Shown here in pieces: positions 9,694-14,146 of a DNA stretch of 14,146 nucleotides (position 1 is its first letter; the number at the start of each line of letters is the position of its first letter). The notes beneath the pieces were generated by a model, which did no database searches, was not told where the DNA came from, and saw only the letters and a program-made list of their open reading frames with translations. Location: NCBI GenBank assembly GCA_010094045.1, contig ML986610.1, forward strand, positions 384,125 to 398,270, read 5' to 3'. Source of the stretch: Lojkania enalia. Its lineage: Eukaryota > Ascomycota > Dothideomycetes > Pleosporales. The position numbers were made by a program, and so were the translations under genes.

Positions 9694-10232
9694 TTATTTA
9701 TTTAGATTTTTAGTATAGTAATCTTCTATAGTAGTTATTTTAGTAAAGTTATTAGCTAGGTACTATTCTAGGTTATAATAGCTAGTCTATTTAACTAGAT
9801 ATTTATACTAGTATCTCTATTAATTATAATAGAGGTTTTCTATTTACTTAATAAAGTATTCTAATTTTCTATTAATTTTAATAGGTTTAGAGTTATATAC
9901 TTATTTATTAGATAAGTAGTTAAATAACTTAAATACTAGTTATAATAGTAATATATAGAATATAGGATATATTTTAGCTAATTTAAATAGCTTTAGTTTA
10001 TAAGTATATAAGAATACCTTTATATTAACCTTATAAGAGTTTATATTCTTCTAGTTAAACTTTTTTAATAGTCTTTATATACATATATTTTTAGTATTTA
10101 ACTAGACTAGATTACTAATCTAGTAGTTAAAAGCTAATATATACTTATAGTTAGTATATTTTTATTAAAATACTTATATTTAAATAAATTCTTCTCTAGT
10201 ATATTTTATAATATTCTTTATCTTATTAACTA
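9694..10232 (-). pseudogene. Gypsy integrase C-terminal region plus chromodomain, RIP-disabled
   Basis: Integrase inserts the element; the chromodomain at its C-terminus is known in this clade to steer insertion through histone marks. In the minus frame a block at about 10020-10130 reads NTKNI...KKFN then KNINSYKV, matching the conserved linker of fungal gypsy integrases, followed by YKLKLFKLAKIYPIFYI (9950-10000), the degraded counterpart of the usual region ahead of the chromodomain. The chromodomain (about 9700-9880) keeps YQYKYLVK and a remnant of its second half; expected Trp codons read as stops or other residues. The frame ends about 9694. It continues at 12370 beyond the pogo-type insertion. 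Confidence 0.78.
10231..10232. repeat. TA target duplication, left, of pogo-1
   Basis: TA directly before ACGT at the left inverted repeat; matched by TA at 12368-12369. A TA duplication is the hallmark of Tc1/mariner-pogo elements, though TA is common here. Confidence 0.55.
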
Positions 10233-10287
10233 ACGTATTTATAAGCGAGCAGCTACTATAAGTAAACAGCTACCCCTACCAACTTTT
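10233..10287 (+). repeat. Left terminal inverted repeat of pogo-1
   Basis: The reverse complement of 12313-12367 matches at 49 of 55 positions; all six mismatches are transitions. Confidence 0.88.
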
Positions 10288-10456
10288 CGCGACGCGTTAC
10301 CTTCTAACTATAATAGCTTAACCAACTACTTCTTAATTACCCTATAATAAAGTAGATATCTCCCTTACTATTTTAGCTATAAATTAATACTAAATAAGTA
10401 GCGTAAAATATACTGCTTTAATCTATACCTACCCCTAAACAACTCTACAATAATAA

Positions 10457-10461
10457 TATAC
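10457..10461. repeat. Target site duplication, left, of the solo LTR (TATAC)
   Basis: Identical to 10741-10745 on the other side of the LTR; 5 bp is usual for gypsy integrases. Confidence 0.85.
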
Positions 10462-10740
10462 TGTAACGATGCAAAGAAATCGTTCCACGAAAAGCTTCAT
10501 ATACAACCCTATCCCAAAGCTTTTCGCTTATCTTATCCTACCCCCGGTTCTACCCCTTTTCCCTTCCGTATATAGTTGCACACTCCCTTATAAGTAGCTT
10601 GGTAGTTCTTCTATATCCTTTTGTACAAGGCCTATAGGTGTCAATAGAATTCCCAGGTCCCTAATCCCCCACACACTCCTATATGCCTCTGAGTGGATTC
10701 GTGCCGCATTCGGACCCATTATCTTACCTGCGCCGTTACA
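10462..10740 (+). repeat. Gypsy-1 solo LTR, nearly free of RIP
   Basis: This 279-bp LTR begins TGTAAC, ends GTTACA and has a perfect 5-bp target duplication, with no retrotransposon interior on either side. It results from recombination between the two LTRs of a full insertion. It retains many CA and TG sites that the copies at 3571-3849 and 13475-13753 have as TA, so it approximates the unmutated family sequence. It lies in the DNA-binding part of the pogo-1 transposase. Confidence 0.93.
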
Positions 10741-10745
10741 TATAC
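10741..10745. repeat. Target site duplication, right, of the solo LTR (TATAC)
   Basis: Partner of 10457-10461. Deleting the LTR and one copy restores the transposase frame. Confidence 0.85.
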
Positions 10746-12312
10746 TAGAATTACTATATAATACAATTGCCAGCCTAACTTAAAAAAGCTTACTTAGCTA
10801 GAAGAGGAGGTAATAACTAGGTATATACTTAACCTAGATTTACGAGGATTTCTGCCTATACTAGATACTATATAAGATATAGTAAATAAGCTACTTACTA
10901 AATATAGTACTAGCTAGATTAGTAAGCTATAGCTACGCAACTTTATTAAGCAAATAGATAGCCTTATTATATATTTTAATTAGCTGTACGATTAATAGAA
11001 AGCCTTATATAAGGATCTAGAAACTATTAGGGCTTAGTTCGACCTTATAACGTATACGAAAGCTACCTATAATATTTATAATAAGGATACTTTTAACTTT
11101 AATAAAATAGGCTTTATAATAGGTAAGATATTAGCTCAGCTAGTTATTACTAGCTTAGAGAGACAAGGTAGATTAAAGGCTATTTAGCTAGGTAATTATA
11201 AGTAGGTTACTATAATCTATACAGTTAACGCTACTAGGTAGGTAATCTTACCCTTTATTATCTTTACTAGCTAGTACCACCTCTCTATATAGTATAAGAA
11301 GGATAATATATTATATAACTGGGCTTTTACGGTTAGTAATAATAGCTAGACTATTAATAAGCTTAGAATAGAGTAGTTAAAGCACTTTATTAAGTATATA
11401 GTAGAGTATAGGGTAGGCGCGCGCCAGCTGCTTATTCTTAATAGCTATAAGAGCTATAACTCGCTTGAATTCTAACAGCTTTATAAGGAGAACAATATCT
11501 ATACTCTCTATATACTGCTATATTTATCGTATCTTCTATAACTACTTAATATTAGCTACTTTTTGCTATTAAAGCGCGCGTATAGGCGCTAGATTAAAAG
11601 CTTAATATACGACTATATTAACTATATTATAAAGCTAGAGTTCTTATCTACCTTCTATACAGCTTATAAGCAGTTAATTATAAAAGAGAATATCTATATA
11701 AGCTTTTAAGGTGCTAGTCTAGTTCTATATAATCTAAAGGCGGTAATATTAAAGCTTAATATTAAGTTTTATATACTAATACTACCTGCGTAAGAGGTTA
11801 CCCTCTAAAAAGCTAAAATACTAAGTAACGCGTATAAACTAGACGCTTAATTAATATTAATTCGTAATAGGATTTAGAGATATAAGAGCTTATTACCTAC
11901 TTCTATTATTATAATATTTAACCAGCTTAAAAAAGGCGCTGAAGTAATAGTATACGAAAGTACGCTTATACGCAATTAGATCGTAAGGCTTAAGAAAGTA
12001 AATAAGGCCGCTATAACGCGTAGAAAGTATAAAAAGAAGAGGATCTAGTAGAAAGGTACCTTAATAAAGGTAGAGGTAGAGGATATTATTACTTTAAAAG
12101 ACGTTAAGTAGTAGCTAGAAGGGAAAATACGTTAAGGTAAGGCGTAATTAGGTATAAGTCGGTAGGCTTTAGCACGCTACAGCTGCTATAGAGAAACTAG
12201 CTATAACTTAAAAACCTATAAGAAAGATACTATAGATACTCCTTAATCTAGCGCAGCTTAAATATTATAATTATCTTATTATATTATTAAGATAGATTGC
12301 TATAAAGGTGTA

Positions 12313-12367
12313 AAAAGTTAGTAGGGGTAGCCGCTTACTTATAGTAGCTACTTGCTTATAAACACGT
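12313..12367 (-). repeat. Right terminal inverted repeat of pogo-1
   Basis: Partner of 10233-10287, ending ACGT before TA (12368-12369). Confidence 0.88.
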
Positions 12368-12984
12368 TAGTCTATTAGCTTTCTAAACTATTAGGGACTA
12401 TTTTTATAACTACCTCTAATTAGCTAGATATAAGATAGAGTAATAATTAAGAGTAATTATATATTATAGAGGATTATTCTTATAGACTTATAATAGAAGT
12501 ATATTAGTAGAGTATATAAAAGATATTTAAGTTAACTATAAAAAGTTATAAAGATTAGAGTTGTAAGATTATTAAATATAATTTAGTTTTCTTACTATTT
12601 CTTCCTACTTAGTTACTTAGTTAACTAAACTATTAAGTATATTATATATCTTATATTAGTTTTATTCTTCTAACTATATAGAGTTTTAAATTTCGATTAA
12701 ATCTAATATAGAGATTTTTATAGAGGTATCTATAATAATTTTAATAGTTAATAGATTTTTATAAGTAGCTTAAAGTCTATTTAAAAGTACTAGCTAAAAT
12801 AGGCTAAAAATAGAGAAACTTTTATTAATTTAAATACTATATTATTTACTTTAAACTATATTATTAGTAGTTATTTAATCTAGTTATTTTATTTATAACT
12901 AGTATAGGTTTAGAGGACTTATTCTATTACTATATTAGTATTTTCTATCTAGCTATTAGTCTTTAAATAGAAGTTAGTTAATAT
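12368..12984 (-). pseudogene. Gypsy integrase core, truncated and RIP-disabled
   Basis: This joins 9694-10232 in the same frame once the DNA transposon and one TA are removed. At 12944-12970 the block usually found as H-P-x-T-D-G-Q-T-E reads YLKTNS-stop-IE, each change a single C-to-T or G-to-A step. It is followed by ENTNIVIE and, at about 12780-12900, QFKVNNIVFK and KVSLFLAYF, matching the conserved order of this integrase. The sequence from 12370 to 12750 keeps the frame but is too degraded to read firmly. Upstream is cut off at about 12986 by the pogo-2 remnant. Confidence 0.76.
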
Positions 12985-12986
12985 AA

Positions 12987-13474
12987 TATACCTTATAAGT
13001 AAGCGGCTTATATAAGTAAGTAGTCTACTCTATTAACTTTTTTAACCTTTATATATATATAGCTTAATAACTAAATAATATAATAGTAATTTACAACTTA
13101 TATAATAATTCTATAGAAACTTCTATATTCGTTTAATATATATAAAAATTATACCCAGTCTTATTATAGTAGTTATAGTATATTTTATACTATCTACTTA
13201 TACCTAATTACACCCTAAATTAGTATATTATAGCCCGAGTTTCCTTCTTATTATTCTTTTTAGTAATAATCATCTCTTCTTATACTTTTATTAGGGTCTT
13301 TTACGCTTAAATCCGCCTTTTTTTCTACTATTTCTATTTTATTACTACTTTATTTACTTCTTAAAGGCTGACGATTTTATTATATATTAACCCGATCTAA
13401 TATATTACTTTTATAAAGCCTCTTTTAAGCTAATTTAACTTCTTAATTATAGAAGCTAGTAAAAAACTTATATC
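12987..13474 (-). mobile_element. Pogo-2: right-end remnant of a second pogo-type transposon
   Basis: Its end, read from the plus strand at 12987-13044, resembles the inverted repeat of pogo-1 (TTATAAG then AAGCGGCTTATATAAGTAAG, ending TTAACTTTTTT). Inside it the minus strand encodes a transposase C-terminus. The other half is absent because Gypsy-1 copy C begins at 13475. The outermost bases differ from pogo-1, so the exact end is uncertain by a few bases; it may be a sister family rather than the same one. Confidence 0.72.
13110..13474 (-). pseudogene. Pogo-type transposase, C-terminal fragment, RIP-disabled
   Basis: On the minus strand a Lys/Gln-rich segment (about 13230-13390) is followed by QLGISRQ and a knuckle-like YNYYNKTGYNFYIY at about 13138-13180. 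The same order, LGISRQ then a CCHC-spaced motif, closes the pogo-1 transposase (12150-12230). The cysteines and histidine read Tyr, as expected after RIP. The catalytic domain is missing, cut off by the Gypsy-1 LTR at 13475. No stop-free frame survives. Confidence 0.66.
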
Positions 13475-13753
13475 TGTAATAATACAAAGAAATCGTTCTA
13501 CGAAAAGCTTTATATATAACCTTATCCTAAAGCTTTTTGCTTATCTTATTCTACCCCCGGTTCTACCCCTTTTCCCTTCTATATATAGTTATATACTCCC
13601 TTATAAGTAGCTTAGTAGTTCTTCTATATTCTTTTATATAAGGCTTATAGGTGTTAATAGAATTTCTAGGTCTTTAAACCCCTACGTACTCCTATATATC
13701 TCTAAGTAGATTTATACCGCATTTAGACCTATTATCTTACCTACGCTATTATA
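13475..13753 (+). repeat. Gypsy-1 LTR, copy C (5' LTR)
   Basis: 279 bp, gap-free match to the solo LTR at 10462-10740; it starts TGTAAT and ends TATTATA where the solo LTR has TGTAAC and CGTTACA. Differences are C-to-T or G-to-A. Confidence 0.9.
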
Positions 13754-14146
13754 TTATATAGAAGAATTTAATACTACTAGTAATAGTCTCTTTAATAATA
13801 TCGCATCGATTGTTTATTTAAATATATTTAAGTCTAAAATATATCTAATTTAGTTTAGATTATAATACTTATATACTATTATATTAAATTATTTAGTTAT
13901 CTAGATAGGATCTTAGAGACCTTCTATTAACTAAAGCCTTTAGGTTTAGAACTTCCTATCCCCTATAATTAGGATTGCCTTTAGAAAAGCTGCGTAGAGT
14001 ACGCCTAAGTAGAAACTTAGAAACTATTAATAACCTATTAGAATTAGAGGTAACCGCTGATATCTAACTATAATTTACCTTCTAATTCCTATACTAGAAC
14101 TAATATATACGTAAGTTATAGTAAGAGTAAGCTTCTATCTACGCGT
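13754..14146 (+). other. Gypsy-1 copy C leader, no gene seen
   Basis: Interior sequence after the LTR, recognised only by its match to copy A. All frames have frequent stops, and no tRNA primer-binding site could be recognised right after the LTR. Confidence 0.7.

Larger units (their letters stand above)
10313..12261 (+). pseudogene. Pogo/Fot1-type DDE transposase, RIP-disabled and split by a solo LTR
   Basis: The transposase cuts and pastes the element by a DDE catalytic domain after binding its ends. The frame is continuous: codons before the LTR (phase of 10400) and after it (phase of 10801) agree once 284 bp are removed, with no indel but many TAA/TAG. N-terminal helix-turn-helix: SVKYTALIYTYP then TTLQ (10400-10450), then NCQPNLKKLT-stop-LEEE (10759-10809). 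All three catalytic Asp positions are Asn: NFNKIGF at 11095, ILNSYKSYNSLEF at 11434 and LLNIS at 11542. The C-terminus has a CX2CX4HX4C knuckle (12187-12228), mostly Tyr-substituted. A possible start is ATA at 10313, an ATG before RIP. A stop lies at 12259. Confidence 0.88.
10233..12367 (+). mobile_element. Pogo/Fot1-type DNA transposon (pogo-1), RIP-mutated, carrying a solo LTR
   Basis: Terminal inverted repeats of 55 bp (10233-10287 and 12313-12367) flank a single transposase frame; the outer ends are ACGT with TA on both sides. Without the 284 bp of solo LTR and its target duplication the element is 1851 bp, normal for fungal Fot1/pogo elements. The insertion splits the integrase of the chromodomain gypsy element. 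It is RIP-mutated, but clearly less so in the first few hundred bases around the solo LTR. Confidence 0.9.
9000..12986 (-). mobile_element. Chromodomain-type gypsy retrotransposon, 3' half, RIP-mutated and twice interrupted
   Basis: The minus strand carries integrase core (12370-12984), integrase C-terminal region and chromodomain (9694-10230), a 3' untranslated stretch, a polypurine tract (9318-9327) and a probable 3' LTR. The pogo-type element at 10233-12367 splits integrase; subtracting it and its TA duplication restores a single frame. The upstream part (RT, RNase H) is cut off at about 12986 by a second pogo-type remnant. It differs from Gypsy-1 as far as can be judged: the 3' LTR region does not resemble the Gypsy-1 LTR. 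The left boundary is a guess. Confidence 0.78.
13475..14146 (+). mobile_element. Gypsy-1 copy C, 5' end (runs off right edge)
   Basis: A 279-bp LTR is followed by 393 bp of leader that matches the reverse complement of roughly 3180-3570 in copy A. No gag frame is reached before the window ends. The copy is RIP-mutated but keeps slightly more C and G than copy A. It is inserted in the pogo-2 remnant; the bases before it (13470-13474) are ATATC, a candidate half target duplication. Confidence 0.88.

Noticed and set aside
1..14146. Mitochondrial, plasmid or centromeric satellite origin of the A+T-rich DNA
   Set aside because: No mitochondrial genes and no tandem satellite; the sequence resolves into nuclear-type transposons with RIP context bias.
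1..14146. tRNA, rRNA, CRISPR array or bacterial defence system
   Set aside because: No cloverleaf, rRNA core or regularly spaced direct repeat was seen; the repeats present are LTRs and terminal inverted repeats.

Overview
The window looks like a transposon graveyard from a filamentous ascomycete (Pezizomycotina) in which repeat-induced point mutation (RIP) has acted. Most of it is extremely A+T-rich and full of TA. CpA and TpG are almost absent over long stretches while CpG, CpT and CpC survive, the footprint of RIP (C to T, preferentially at CpA). I see no intact host gene, rRNA, tRNA or CRISPR array. Every recognisable coding region is a dead transposon gene: the reading frame is kept over long distances but is full of TAA/TAG, and catalytic residues have changed by C-to-T or G-to-A steps.

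Layout. (1) 1-3849, minus strand: 5' part of a Ty3/gypsy-type element (called Gypsy-1 here; copy A), with a 279-bp LTR at 3571-3849, gag with a ruined zinc knuckle, protease, and reverse transcriptase running off the left edge. (2) About 3855-8880, minus: a Ty1/copia-type gag-pol in one frame, broken at the left by Gypsy-1 A and in gag by a 2221-bp element. (3) 6207-8427, plus: that insert, an LTR retroelement with two 213-bp LTRs, a gag-like frame, no pol and a near-perfect 5-bp target duplication; it is the GC-richest and least mutated part. (4) About 9000-12985, minus: 3' half of a second gypsy-type element (integrase, chromodomain, polypurine tract, probable 3' LTR). (5) 10233-12367, plus: a pogo/Fot1-type DNA transposon inserted in that integrase, with 55-bp inverted repeats and a TA duplication, itself carrying a Gypsy-1 solo LTR (10462-10740) with a perfect TATAC duplication. 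(6) About 12987-13474, minus: C-terminal end of another pogo-type copy, also in the integrase. (7) 13475 to the end, plus: start of a second Gypsy-1 copy (copy C), inserted in the second pogo copy.

So the window records at least six insertions nested up to three deep. Host genes do not cooperate here; the informative biology is the order of insertions, the RIP pattern, two less-mutated islands (the gag-only element and the solo LTR) whose flanks are also less mutated, and the gag-only element, which would have depended on another element's reverse transcriptase and integrase. Family names were assigned by reading motifs by eye; no database search was possible.
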